Shown here: one piece after another, positions 54,600 through 64,000 of the stretch
Layout: every line of letters begins with the position of its first letter
Numbering within the stretch: the stretch's first letter is position 1
Origin: Gigaspora margarita
Taxonomy: Eukaryota > Glomeromycota > Glomeromycetes > Diversisporales > Gigasporaceae
Reading direction: 5' to 3'
Assembly: GCA_009809945.1 (NCBI GenBank)
Contig: WTPW01000710.1
Span: forward strand, 191,124-255,123
DNA: 64,000 bases
Translations under genes and position numbers: made by a program
Notes under the pieces: generated by a model
Database searches by the model: none
The model's input: only the letters and a program-made list of their open reading frames with translations
Told to the model about the DNA's origin: nothing

Positions 54600-55541
54600 T
54601 AGGAATATTAAAATGCTTATATAAACTCTGCTCAAGCAGGTTCCAAGCACAAACTTTTACAGTTTGCTTATAAATTTTTTAAGCACTGCTTAAAAGCAAA
54701 TATGCTTTTAATGCTTCAAACCTGCTTAAAGCAATTATGCTTCAAATTTGCTCAAAAGCAAATATAATTTAAATTAGCTTAATTAAATTTGTTTAAAGCA
54801 AATATGCTTTAAATAAATTCTAAGAATACATATTTATTGGCTTTATTTGTTAATAATTTAACAATTAAATTTTTGTTATTGGTTCTTATAACCCAACTAG
54901 ATCAAATTTTAAAAATTTTTATAAATAATTTTTTATATGTTTTAATAACTTCTGAATAATTACAATTCTGAAAATCACAATCTTGTAAATACATATTCTA
55001 AATATAATCTAAATATCAAATGCCAAATTAAAATCAAAATAATTATAATACTGCTAATATCTAACCTTATACTAACTTAGTTTTTATTCTAACTCTAATA
55101 AAACTTAGAATTATTATTTCAAAATAATATTTATAAATATAAGATTTAATTCTTTGAAATTATAATTATTTGAGTTTTTTTTTTAAATATAATTTTTAAA
55201 TTAATAATATATTGGTATAATTGTTCTTTTTATATTTTATATATTGGGCTATAGTACTATTAGGATTTAGTTTTTTGGTATTTTTAAACAATTTTAATAA
55301 AAACCAGTTTTAATTTGTTTTAGTATCAAAGTAAGAATGCTTTAAGTATAAACTAAATTGCTTGAGCAATTTGATATTTTTATTATAAAGTTTATTTTAT
55401 AAAGCATGCTTGTATAAGCATGCTTATATAAATTTGCTTATATAAGTAACTGGTTTGTAAAAACCAGTTCAGTCTGCTTATGTATCCAAGCAGGTATGCT
55501 TCGAGCATAAACCAGACTGCTTGAGCAATTTAACATTCCTA
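54600..55541. mobile_element. 942-bp hAT MITE with GCTTAAGCA-type motifs
   Basis: The exact 8-bp duplication CTATAAGC (54592-54599, 55542-55549) flanks ends TAGGAATATTAAAATGC and TAGGAATGTTAAATTGC (inverted). The interior has many AAGCAAATATGCTTT and CTGCTCAAGCAGG palindromes. The ends resemble those of the 4724-5465 MITE (TAGGGATRTTAA), so the two are probably related. Confidence 0.9.
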
Positions 55542-55610
55542 CTATAAGCATGAGCTTGAACTCATTATTAAAAAAGAAAAAAAAAGAAAAAAAATAGTAG
55601 AATGCACCAC

Positions 55611-56775
55611 ATCTTAGTGTTGGTAATCCTCAATTATGTTTCATTTTGTAATATATTCACATGTATATAGAGTTGTTATAAGCACAATATGCAATAACAG
55701 AAGAGAAAGTGATGAAGTGAAGCACTATTCCCATTATGTATTTTTATAATTTCTAATAAAGAAAGTGTTTAATATGAAATCCAAGTAAGAATAAAAATTT
55801 TAAATTTAAATATTATAAACAGAAAAAAAGAGAATTGTAAATCTAAGAATAATAAATATAATTTAGTGAACTGTGAAGGCAAGACTATAAAATATGAAAT
55901 TATACTAATAATAGTTAAATATAAAGTTTCATTGTCTTATCTATATATCAGATAAGCTAAAGTTTGATATTATTAAATAAAACTATATTAAATTATTAAT
56001 AAAATTTGTATTTACTTTCTTAGCAATACCTAATTCATTATCTATTATAAGTTTATAAACTAAATTACCTTTGCAAATTTATATAAAAAGCCAGAAATTT
56101 GTTACAATTAAAAGAAATCTCTCTAATAAATTACAATAATTGTTGGCTATTAAAGACCCTTTTAAAAAGATATTTGTATAGTTACTTATTCTGAAAGTAG
56201 TAAACAAAAATATTATTAAAATTTAGTAAATAAAAGTAATTGCCAATATTTGGCTTCTGCTACTGTTATAATATAACTAGAAAATTATCACAATGTGTTA
56301 AGAATTATATTAATAAAGCTTAGTAGTTGTTCTAGTATTAGCTAATAAACCTATTCTACCTAGAGAAACTATTTAATATCAACTACAGATCTAGTAACTT
56401 TGTAATACTTTTAAAGCTTCAATAATACTTTTAAATTTTTACTAAGCTTCAACTTTTGGTATATAAATTATTCAAATTTTTTTTATATTTTTTTAATTCA
56501 ATTTAATAATATTAGTGAATAAAAATAAAATATAATCAATAACAAATTATAATAAAAAAAAATTAAAACAAATATATTTTACTTCTATTTTATTAAGCAA
56601 GCTAAGATTTTATATATTATTAAATTAAATGAAATTAAATTTATAAATTTTACTCATTTGCTAAAAAAAATTTTTTTTAAGTAATTTAGTAGCTAATTCT
56701 TTATCTAAACTATAAAATTTCAAAATACTTGCCATCTGCAAATTTCTTGAAAATTTTGGCTATGTTTATTATTAT
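55611..56775. other. No recognisable gene
   Basis: AT-rich DNA without a long ORF, terminal repeat or RNA structure that could be supported. Confidence 0.5.
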
Positions 56776-56801
56776 AAATACACTTCAGTCCTGCGGGTCG
56801 A

Positions 56802-56865
56802 TAGCATAGTGGTTGCGCTCCCAGAACATCACCGCTCCTTTACATAAGGTCGCCAGTTCAAGTCC
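56802..56865 (+). promoter_or_regulatory. Pol III internal promoter (A and B boxes) of SINE family 2
   Basis: TAGCATAGTGG fits the tRNA A box TRGYNNANNNG, and AGTTCAAGTCC is close to GGTTCGANTCC. They are 42 bp apart, a normal tRNA/SINE spacing. Confidence 0.75.
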
Positions 56866-57142
56866 CACGAACGGTAAAATAACTACATATGATCATGTGA
56901 AGGACGACTTGAATTAGGATGCTAGGACCATGTTTGGACAGCTCAGCCACATCTTAGGTTTGGCTTGATAAAGGCTCTCCAGACATTTCAGATAGATGTT
57001 GTGTAACTTGCTCTAACGAGGTCTTGGTCTCCGTGTTCTTCTCTGCAATGTGTGGCCTCAGGGGTGAAAAACTTCTAGAAAATTTGGAACGAGGGTTGGA
57101 GTCTGGTCAAACTCATCCGCTGCTGGTTCCGGTCCCCTTTAA

Positions 57143-57350
57143 GAATACTTGGACAGTCCCGGTAAAATCCCCTGGTTGTAAATGGGTCAGCCGATTAAGT
57201 TCGGTTGGAATAAGTTCCGGTTAAAATCCCCCAGTTGTAAATGGGTCAGCTGATTAGGTTCAGTTAGAATAAGAATTACTTGGATAGTTCCGGTTAAATC
57301 CCCCAGTGGTAAATGGGTCAGCTGTTTAGGTTCAGCTGGAATAAAAAAAT
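57143..57350. repeat. Three tandem units within the SINE
   Basis: Units repeat GTTCCGGTTAAAATCCCCC, GTAAATGGGTCAGCTGATTA and GGTTCAGTTGGAATAA with substitutions; two carry an extra AATACTTGGACAG leader. Confidence 0.85.
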
Positions 57351-57545
57351 AGGTTGGCTTAGCCGGTTAGCCACGGTAGAACTTAAAATTAGTAATAGAT
57401 GAACATATGTAGATCGTTACAAATGTACAATAAATGTAGGGCCCAGTTGGGTCCCATGACTAATGACCTTAATAAAAGACCGCAAACATGCGGCTTCGGG
57501 TGTACACCCAAAGAAATTTAAAAAAAAAAAAAAAAATACACTTCA

Positions 57546-58045
57546 AAGTATTTTCAATATATTTGCAATTTAAGAAATCTGCAAATTTGAGTTGTTTATA
57601 ACGTGGGTCTAATAATGTAAATAATAAATCATCATCAACTAGAGAATTCTAGTATGTTTCAAGAACCTAAATAAATTAAAATTATATGTGACAATTGAGA
57701 TTTAAAGTTTAAAAAAAATATAAAGTAAATATAAATAATTTAAAGAATTCTGATAAAGTAGATAATATTAATAAATTTAATACAGTATTATCATGAAATA
57801 ATAGATATAGGTGTTATTTAGAAGTTTGGCCCGAATTGAGCTTAATTTAGACTAAAAATTGTAATTTTACACTGTATATTATTTTGCAACAATATAGTAA
57901 TATTATTAATAATTTTTTGCTTTATCAATATTTTTCTAATTAATTATATTTATCTTATTATAAGCTTATAAAGCTATTTGAAATTAATATTATATCATAA
58001 AGTATTTAAATTTTAAAGTGATTACTAACAGGTATAATAATATTA
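57546..58045. other. No recognisable gene
   Basis: AT-rich sequence continuing the DNA into which the SINE inserted. Nothing else is seen. Confidence 0.5.
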
Positions 58046-58047
58046 AC

Positions 58048-58550
58048 CAACTACTGTCTTCCTCCTCTACAATTACCTCCTCTATAGTCACAACCTCTAT
58101 ATAATCACACAAAATTTTAACTACTATTTTTTTTATATAAAAATACCTTTATATAATCACAAATAGCTTATAATCACTATCATATTGTTTAGAAGCTTTT
58201 TGAGATTTTTTTATTAGTAAAATACTCTTATATAATCACAATATCATATATAAAAGTTTAAATACTACTATAGATTCCTGAAAGTAAGATATATTTTGTT
58301 ATACAAAAAATTAGAAGTTTGCTTGTTTTGGTTTAACTTTAGTTTTTAGCGATCACAAGTAGTTGCTACATAGTAAAGTCCAAATTCTACTAAATAAAGC
58401 GATCATAATTGCTTAAGTAAACTTGTTCAAAAGATCTAAATGCATATACTTTAAAAATTTTATCCAAATTGGAAAATTTTTTATTATGAGACTTTTAATT
58501 TTTACGTTTGGTGAATATTCTTTTTAAAAAATTTTACTTTTTTCTTTTTT
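58048..58550 (+). mobile_element. pogo-like end, second copy
   Basis: CTGTCTTCCTCCTCTACAAT with repeated TATAGTCAC/TATAATCAC motifs parallels 7139 onward. It continues to GATCACAAGTAGTTGCTACA and TTGCTTAAGTAAACTTGTTC, the blocks also seen around the Tc1 insertion at 4569-7010. No transposase. Confidence 0.5.
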
Positions 58551-58732
58551 TTTTTTAATGCTTAAAGTGAGACCTTGCTCTTATCTTTATTAAATTTAAT
58601 TGAAACTTTTTACAATACTGGAAAAACTTTCATTTTTTAAATCTAATGCTAAGAATAAAAGCTCAAACATATACTAAAGTAAACTACAATACTTATCTGC
58701 GGCCTAAACCTACCAGAGTGGCCAAGGCTCAC

Positions 58733-59470
58733 CTAGATTTGTGTATATGTAAAAATATCAGAGGGGTGTGCAGAGTATTTGATCCATTTAATAAGCCAAG
58801 TTTCTATTTTGAGTATAGAAATATGTGTTGTGGATTCATAGTCCTGTGTATGATTTGTTGACTGACTGATTGAATTTAAAGAGATAGCAGGAGTTGGGTG
58901 TTGTAGGTGTAATTGATGATTTTGAGATCTGTCAATGCAGTATGGAATCCAAATATTTGTATAAATAAGTTGGTTAATATGTAGCAAAAGTTGAATAGTA
59001 AGTGTTCTTGCAGTTTTTTGTGATGCTGTATATTCGCTTAGTGTGTAAATAATATCTAGTGGAATGAGACCAGTTAGGGTAGAGAATAATGAGGGTTTGT
59101 TATGAGAGTGATGAATTTGTAAACTATCGAGATGTATTATTTGAGTATAGAGATCATTAGCAGTTGATTGTGAAATATTNATTNTGTTGGGTTTGAGAAN
59201 ATGGTNCANTGAATCTTCTATGATTTTTAGTATAGGTTCACAGGTTGGACATATGATCCAATGTAATGCATAACTTGCTTGTTGGCATAAGTGACATTTG
59301 TTGGAATATGAAGAGTTTCTTTTGTGTAAAATATGAGGAGAAGGAAGATCATCCATAAGTATTTTGATTCTGAATGATTTGAGTGTTAAGGACTGAAAGC
59401 TGTGTGCAAAATTTGAGATTTTTTGGTTATTGTTAATATAAAGCCAGGTTGCATTCCAGCAAATATGCTG
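58733..59470 (-). pseudogene. LINE 3 zinc-motif and C-terminal domain
   Basis: The 207-codon frame (59356-58733) starts near KCHLCQQASYALHWIICPTC, a C-x2-C-x8-H-x3-C ligand pattern with a further C, and continues HNKPSLFSTLTGLIPLDIIY and WLIKWIKYS at the end. Preceding it in another frame are WNATWLYINNNQK and, further up, a TGA where LINE 2 has Arg. The domain follows RNase H in all three LINEs here. Its function is unknown; nucleic-acid binding is a guess from the cysteines. Confidence 0.78.
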
Positions 59471-59494
59471 GGAGATTGTTGTCCATTGTTGAAA

Positions 59495-60060
59495 TCAGTT
59501 TTGTGATATCCAGAGTGCGAATATATGTGCACAGCATACTGTTCTGACACTGCGACGAATAGGAAGTTCCATAGGAAGATTGTCAATTGAGAGTGTAAAT
59601 TGAGTATTGTAGATATTGTTGAAGTTAAAAAGAAGGTATAGAGCAATTTGGTAGCTATGTGCTAGTTGGTCTACTTTGTTGTTGAATTCATTGTTTTGAT
59701 GTGCAGTGACTTTATNGAAAGTGATATTGAGATTATAAGATTTAATAAAATTTAGTAAAGTGTTCCAAATAGACCCATAAGGAGTATTTAAAATATTTAG
59801 AGGTTGGGATATTGGCTTGTTATTTGTGAGGTTATTATATTTGAAAATTACTGATTGAGAGTCTGTAAAGATTTGGATTGAGCAGTTTCTAGGAGCAGTG
59901 CTAATAGCAGATAGGATTGCTACTAGCTCAGCTTTGAAGGAACATGGCCAGAATTTAATTTGTGCCTGGAAGGTGTGTGTAATTGTTTGGTTTTCTAATT
60001 GTATCCAGCCTATCCCCATAGAACATTGGGAATTTCCCAGATTAAGAACTAATCCATCAG
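59495..60060 (-). pseudogene. LINE 3 RNase H domain
   Basis: It begins FYTDGLVLNLGNSQCSMG near 60060 and runs open through SFKAELVAIL (Glu), IQIFTDSQS (Asp), KVTAHQNNEFNNKVDQLA (His and Asp) for about 150 residues. The core catalytic acids are present, one residue is ambiguous (N at 59715). Upstream it is separated from the connection region by a stop or shift around 60100-60150. Confidence 0.82.
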
Positions 60061-61220
60061 TGTAGAATGTAAGTTCTGTTAGATTGCTATTGTAATTAGC
60101 AATAAGTTGTAAAGTATCTAATGCAGTACTAGAGTGAAATATAGAAGGAATTTAGGTATAGAGATAATAAGGTTTGGTTGAGTAGATGAGATCCAGGTGA
60201 TTTGCATTGAGATTGATTGTTTTATCAGAATTAATTCTACCAAAAAATTTTGTGGCATGACTTGTAGGTATAAGTATGGTACATTTGTTTGTGATGATAT
60301 TAGAATTTAGTGAGCAACTAGTGCATAGAGATGTTGTAATAGAGGGAGTAGGATATAGGTATGTAAATTGTGTTTCAATAGAGCTTTTCCAATGTGTTAT
60401 TAGTGTAAAGTCAGAGGTAGTTGGTGCTTTGCTAAGAATAATTTGGTTGTTCAAGAGGGTAATAAGCCATAGCTTGGTGTGTCTAGAAAAGTGTCCTGTT
60501 GTATAACTATAATAGTTGCTTTGGGGCAGCTAGAAATGTTGGTGGAGAGTGCATTCGTATAAATGACTAGTAGTTTGGTCCTCTAGATATGTGAACCATA
60601 GAGGTATTCTCCNTTTTGGTATTTTGTTGAGTCTTGGTGAGATATGTTTCCAGTCCAGTAAGCAAGAATTGTCGAAAGAGGTAAGTTGGTCCAAAAACAA
60701 AAGATGATAGTATCGAATTTGCTTTTTAAAAATTGAATACTTTGGATATGATAATAAGAGAGATTCCAATGAAATGTTTCCTTCCTTGATTGTATAGGGA
60801 ATACTATAGCTAGGATTAGGATTAATTGTCCAACCAAGATGTTTGAACAATTGGATAATTTTGAAATTGGTTGTTTGTTTGTTAGGTCCATCAATAATAG
60901 GATTGGGATGTGAAAAGATGCTAGTAGTGGACCAAAGATTGTTTTGAATCTGCTGAATGCGAATATGCAGAGATGTTCCAAGTAGGTTATTGTCATTAAG
61001 GTGTTTAACAAAGTTTGAGATATGATGTTGGAGTTGAATATCCCAAATATTTTTGATATTATATAACTAAGGATGGATTAGAGTACTAGTAGGAATAGTA
61101 CGGCTGAGTTTGGCTTTATGTTTGATTAACCCTATATGTTGAGTAAGAATTTTGTTGCAAACTGATCTACTGATTACAATATTTTGTAGCCGGTATTCAA
61201 TAGTTGGAATAATAATAGTA
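60060..61220 (-). pseudogene. LINE 3 connection region
   Basis: Frames 60454-60152, 60850-60530 and 61011-60583 cover one damaged segment: LESLLLSYPKYSIFKKQI, FLDQLTSFDNSCLLDWKHIS and CTSCSLNSN parallel LINE 2 residues. No catalytic motif is expected here. Frameshifts split it into three pieces. Confidence 0.72.
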
Positions 61221-61231
61221 TTGATAATGTA

Positions 61232-62338
61232 TCATGCTTGAGTATCAGTAATGTGTTTTGTTTTAGCAATATTAATAAGTTGTGAGGATTCTGCAATTAT
61301 AAGTTGTGTTTGTTTGATTTGTTTATTATTGAGTGTAAACTGACATCCAAGAAACTTGAAAGGTTGGTCTGCTGGCCATAATGGGAGAGTTTGGTTGTTG
61401 TATATGATAGGGTTGTAGTTGGTGCTTTTGCAATTGGTTGTAAGTATGGATTTTGATGGGTTAACTTGTATATTAGCCATAGTATAAAAGGATTCTGCAA
61501 TAGATAGTATGTTAGCAAGCTCTGCTTGGGATAATGCAATCCATAGTGTATCATCCATGTATGCTAGTACAGAACATTTGGCTTTAGCCTTATCAGTTGT
61601 ATTATTTTTAAGGTTTGTAATCCATGTTGTTTCAATTGTATATCCTGGTGAGTTAGAGTAAATATAGGATATAAGTGGATCATAATAGATTCACTATAAA
61701 AGGGGTGTAATGGTTTCATCCTGGTCAATGCCATTCTGTACTTGATAAGATGAGGTGAGGCCCAGATTAGTAATAACTGTATTTTGTCTGTTTTCAAGTA
61801 AATTAATAAATATATTAATGATACTAGGAGGTAGTGAAAGGCGTGAAAGAGAGTGTTGGAGAAGAGTAAAGTTTACAGAATCATAAGCTTTGCTCATATC
61901 CTGAGACAACAGCCATATGTCTTTGTAGTTGCAATTAGCATCTTCAATTAGNTTGTTGAGAATGTGNATTGGATTGGATGTGCTATTGCCAGGTAAAGCA
62001 ACGTAATTGAATNGTGATAGTATAGGATATTGTGAAAAGATATGATTAAGTCTGTTAGTTAAGATTTTGGTATACAGTTTTCNAAAGTGCTCAATAAGAC
62101 TAATAGGCCGAGTAAGGTTGAGGTTGCCATCGAAAGCATTTTTTTTAGGAATAGGAAATATTCTGCTATGTTTCNAGGATTTGGGAATGCATCCTGTAAG
62201 TAGGCATTGATTAAATAGTACTGTTATTGTAGTAATACAAGAGGAGCTAATATGTTTTATCATTTCATAGCTTATACCTGTGGGGCCAGCATGGTGTACA
62301 TTCGATTTGATTGGCTTGAAGATCACTAGATTACACAA
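61232..62338 (-). pseudogene. LINE 3 reverse transcriptase domain
   Basis: The 214-codon frame (62338-61694) holds NVHHAGPTGISYEMIKH (TGP box), FPIPKKNAFDGN (fingers), RPISLIEHF, WLLSQDMSKAYDSV (motif A Asp) and NGIDQDETITPLL (motif B end). After a stop and shift, 61558-61232 starts in the catalytic box LAYMDDTLWIALSQ and continues NIQVNPSKSIL and FKFLGCQFTL. All three metal-binding Asp positions are retained, but stops and missing 5' sequence (no endonuclease) mean it cannot act alone. Confidence 0.85.
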
Positions 62339-62340
62339 TA

Positions 62341-62977
62341 TAAAAAAAAATTTTTAAAGTAACCCTTACTATGAAAAACTATACTGTCAATTGGCAACTT
62401 ATAATTTCACATTATAAAATTTTTTTAAAACATACTATAATATTCTTTGGCTCTTTGCACGTCTTCTGTAAAAAAAGATCAGTATAGATCAAATATCTCA
62501 AAAAACTTTATTTAGAGGGCAAATTCAGCAAGTAATATGGTAATACAGTATGTAATAAATAAGTTATTTGGGTATTAATCATTATACAAATATAAACTTT
62601 TTTTTTGCTTTCAAAGTGCAACTGGCGATGTGGTAGTACCTCACCAACCAACAGCATTCGGATCCAAATACTTTTTGGGGCCATGGTACGGACCGATCAA
62701 TAATCTTCGAATGAATTTTCCTTGAGTAAAAAAAAACTTAAATTACTATTTTACAAAGGNGAGTATNTTTCATATTCCAATAGATTAAGGAAAGTTNATT
62801 TCACAAACCTTACTAAATATATAATATATTTTGACTCACGAGTTAAATAACTCCAATGGAAAAAGAACTGTTGAATTGCACAAGAGATACAGTTTTTCTC
62901 TTTGGAAGGATTACACAGGACTAGTCCAGTTCGTCACTTTTTCACTTAAGGTATTATTGTGATTCGCCGGTCAAGAA
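62341..62977. other. No clear gene; possible 5' flank of a gene remnant
   Basis: A T run followed by GCTTTCAAAGTGCAACTGGC at about 62598-62628 resembles a SINE or LINE 3' end, but no head was found. Single N bases at 62760-62797. Otherwise ordinary AT-rich DNA. Confidence 0.4.
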
Positions 62978-63190
62978 ATGCCTAGTTGCAAAAGAGATAA
63001 AGAAGATGAAATTATGGCCAGAATTGATGAAGCTAAAAGAAAGGGTGAGCATTTTTTAAATCGTATAATGGTACTGTATATTGGCATATACATATTTTAT
63101 ACATTTATATTTGTATATTTTTTTAGCAAAAACAATTGAGGAGACGCGTAAATCTTTACCTATATTTGCTTATCGATAAGAATTACTATG
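62978..63190 (+). pseudogene. DEAH-box helicase start, two-exon remnant (Prp2/DHX16-like)
   Basis: Exon 1 from ATG 62978 reads MPSCKRDKEDEIMARIDEAK. A plausible intron follows (GTGAGC at 63045 to TTTTTTAG ending 63126). Splicing joins G to CA in frame, giving KAKTIEETRKSLPIFAYR, then TAA (63177-63179) and ELL. The string TIEETRKSLPI-AYR-ELL is highly characteristic of the segment just before motif I in spliceosomal Prp2-type DEAH helicases. The helicase motifs themselves are absent; sequence after 63190 does not continue the protein. It is likely a fragment left by rearrangement or retro-capture; with the intron retained, DNA-level duplication is more likely than retrocopying. Confidence 0.55.
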
Positions 63191-64000
63191 ACGAAGATCT
63201 AGCAACACGTATTTGTCTTAAATTACAGACTTTGGGATGAGTTAAAAGATAGTGCTTGATTAAAAGAAAAGATTGAGGACTTGGAGATTAAAAAGATTTG
63301 TTGAAATGAATGCAATAACTCAAATTACAGGGAAGTCTTCCACAAACAACTCTACAAAAAGATGTATTAAATGTGAAGAACTAAAAAAAACAAAGTAAAG
63401 AATTTTCGTCATTCTCACATTCCACTTTCATTCTAAAATTCTTAAAGAATNACAACGTTTTAAAAAAATCAAGCCGACTGGAAGAATAGGAAGGTTTTAT
63501 AGTAGTTATGAAGGTAATTATTAACTGCGTTAACTATATCTTTTTCCTCAGCAGTAAGTTACATAAAATTACAAAGTTCTTTAATTACTTTTATAAGTGC
63601 TTAAATGCAAATTCTCAAAACCGACTAACTGCTATTAAATTAGTCGATACTAGTGTTTGGCAAAATCGAGTTTTACTTGATTTTGCCAAGCACTATACCG
63701 TACTTTAAAACAAGAAGCACAGAAGAGTGCCTCAACGGCAAAATCCTTTCCTTTCTTTAATTATTTGGTCGCAACCGCGTCAACTAAAAAATCCTCCCAC
63801 ACAACAAAAACCTACTTCACTACTTTTTGGAACTTTTCACAATATAATTATCCCCACAATAACCCCTATTACTACCCAAAATCAAAATCAGATGGTTTAT
63901 GGCAAAATTGATTTGATTATTGCCGACCAGTGTTTAAAATAGAAATTTTAATTTACCGGTACATGCACCTGTTATATAAAAAAATACTGGTTCAAAAAAA
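63191..64000. other. Unassigned AT-rich sequence with a short hairpin
   Basis: Small frames at 63508-63708 and 63727-63942 have no recognisable family. 63742-63900 reads SFPFFNYLVATAST and YFTTFWNFSQYNYPHNNPYY in another frame, possibly old coding DNA. The window ends here. Confidence 0.4.
63653..63693. repeat. Short hairpin GTGTTTGGCAAAATC
   Basis: 63653-63667 GTGTTTGGCAAAATC pairs with 63679-63693 GATTTTGCCAAGCAC with one G-T mismatch and an 11-base loop. ATTATTGCCGACCAGTGTTTA near 63915 may be the far inverted end of the same small element. Confidence 0.6.

Larger units (their letters stand above)
56788..57533 (+). mobile_element. SINE, family 2, copy 2
   Basis: The tRNA-like head GCGGGTCGATAGCATAGTGG has an A box TAGCATAGTGG (56802-56812) and a B box AGTTCAAGTCC (56855-56865), and the element ends in a run of A. 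The exact 12-bp repeat AAATACACTTCA flanks it (56776-56787, 57534-57545). The middle has three tandem ~60-75 bp units containing AAATGGGTCAGC (57143-57350). Just before the tail are two short hairpins, CCGCA-AACA-TGCGG and the palindrome GGGTGTACACCC. It is strikingly less AT-rich than its surroundings. The 66-codon frame at 57024-57224 has no support. Confidence 0.9.
58551..62340 (-). mobile_element. LINE 3, 5'-truncated
   Basis: The 3' end is a T run at about 58543-58556 followed by AAAGTGAGACCTTGCTC. The body reads, on the minus strand, RT from its TGP box, connection, RNase H, zinc motif, C-terminal domain and 3' UTR. The 5' end is cut at the beginning of RT (about 62340). Scattered N bases (59180-59207, 59715, 60613, 61952-62175) suggest ambiguous consensus between near-identical copies. 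No clean target duplication was read. Confidence 0.88.

Noticed and set aside
56791..56870. Possible genuine tRNA gene
   Set aside because: A and B boxes are present, but the 3' acceptor strand does not pair with the 5' end and the sequence continues into a SINE body with poly(A) and target duplication.

Overview
The window looks like a very AT-rich, repeat-saturated piece of a fungal nuclear genome. Its composition and transposon mix (FAR1/MULE transposases with SWIM and zinc-knuckle ends, APE-type LINEs with RNase H, many hAT and Tc1/mariner MITEs, tRNA-headed SINEs) suggest an arbuscular mycorrhizal fungus (Glomeromycotina, Rhizophagus- or Gigaspora-like). That assignment is inference: there is no rRNA, tRNA gene or intact host gene to anchor it. 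Assembly gaps lie at 35002-35997 and 49760-50154, and scattered single N bases suggest collapsed repeats.

Layout. 1-3.6 kb: no recognisable gene. 3.6-8.2 kb: a tRNA-headed SINE, a decayed Tc1-like element with a hAT MITE inside its terminal repeat, a pogo-like end carrying another hAT MITE, and a hairpin repeat. 8.9-14.8 kb: a MULE transposase pseudogene (FAR1, transposase, SWIM, zinc knuckle) split by a 2.7-kb satellite-bearing element and two smaller inserts. 15.3-22.3 kb: consecutive palindromic MITEs, a second SINE family, and a 242-bp duplication across an N that is probably an assembly artefact. 22.4-27.3 kb: an old LINE tail and a readable four-layer nest of MITEs. 28.2-31.1 kb: a second MULE pseudogene. 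31.55-41.44 kb: a full-length minus-strand LINE with an 18-bp target-site duplication, sitting inside a mariner MITE and itself carrying three younger inserts. 42-46.5 kb: LINE debris, a hAT-like element split by a SINE, and minisatellite tracts. 46.6-49.76 kb: the best-preserved LINE, 5'-truncated, RNase H motifs complete. 50-58.5 kb: MITEs, tandem repeats and a SINE. 58.55-62.34 kb: a third, minus-strand LINE, 5'-truncated. 63 kb: a two-exon remnant resembling the start of a spliceosomal DEAH-box helicase.

The elements interact by invasion rather than as a pathway. LINE machinery plausibly mobilised the SINEs, since all four have 12-17 bp target duplications and poly(A) tails. MULE, hAT and Tc1 transposases elsewhere would be needed for the MITEs. 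Insertion-inside-insertion relationships give a relative chronology. No single novel system with intact genes is visible. The most unusual items are the satellite-bearing element family at 9.0-11.7 and 34.5-36.35 kb, the two SINE families, and the nested MITE stack.
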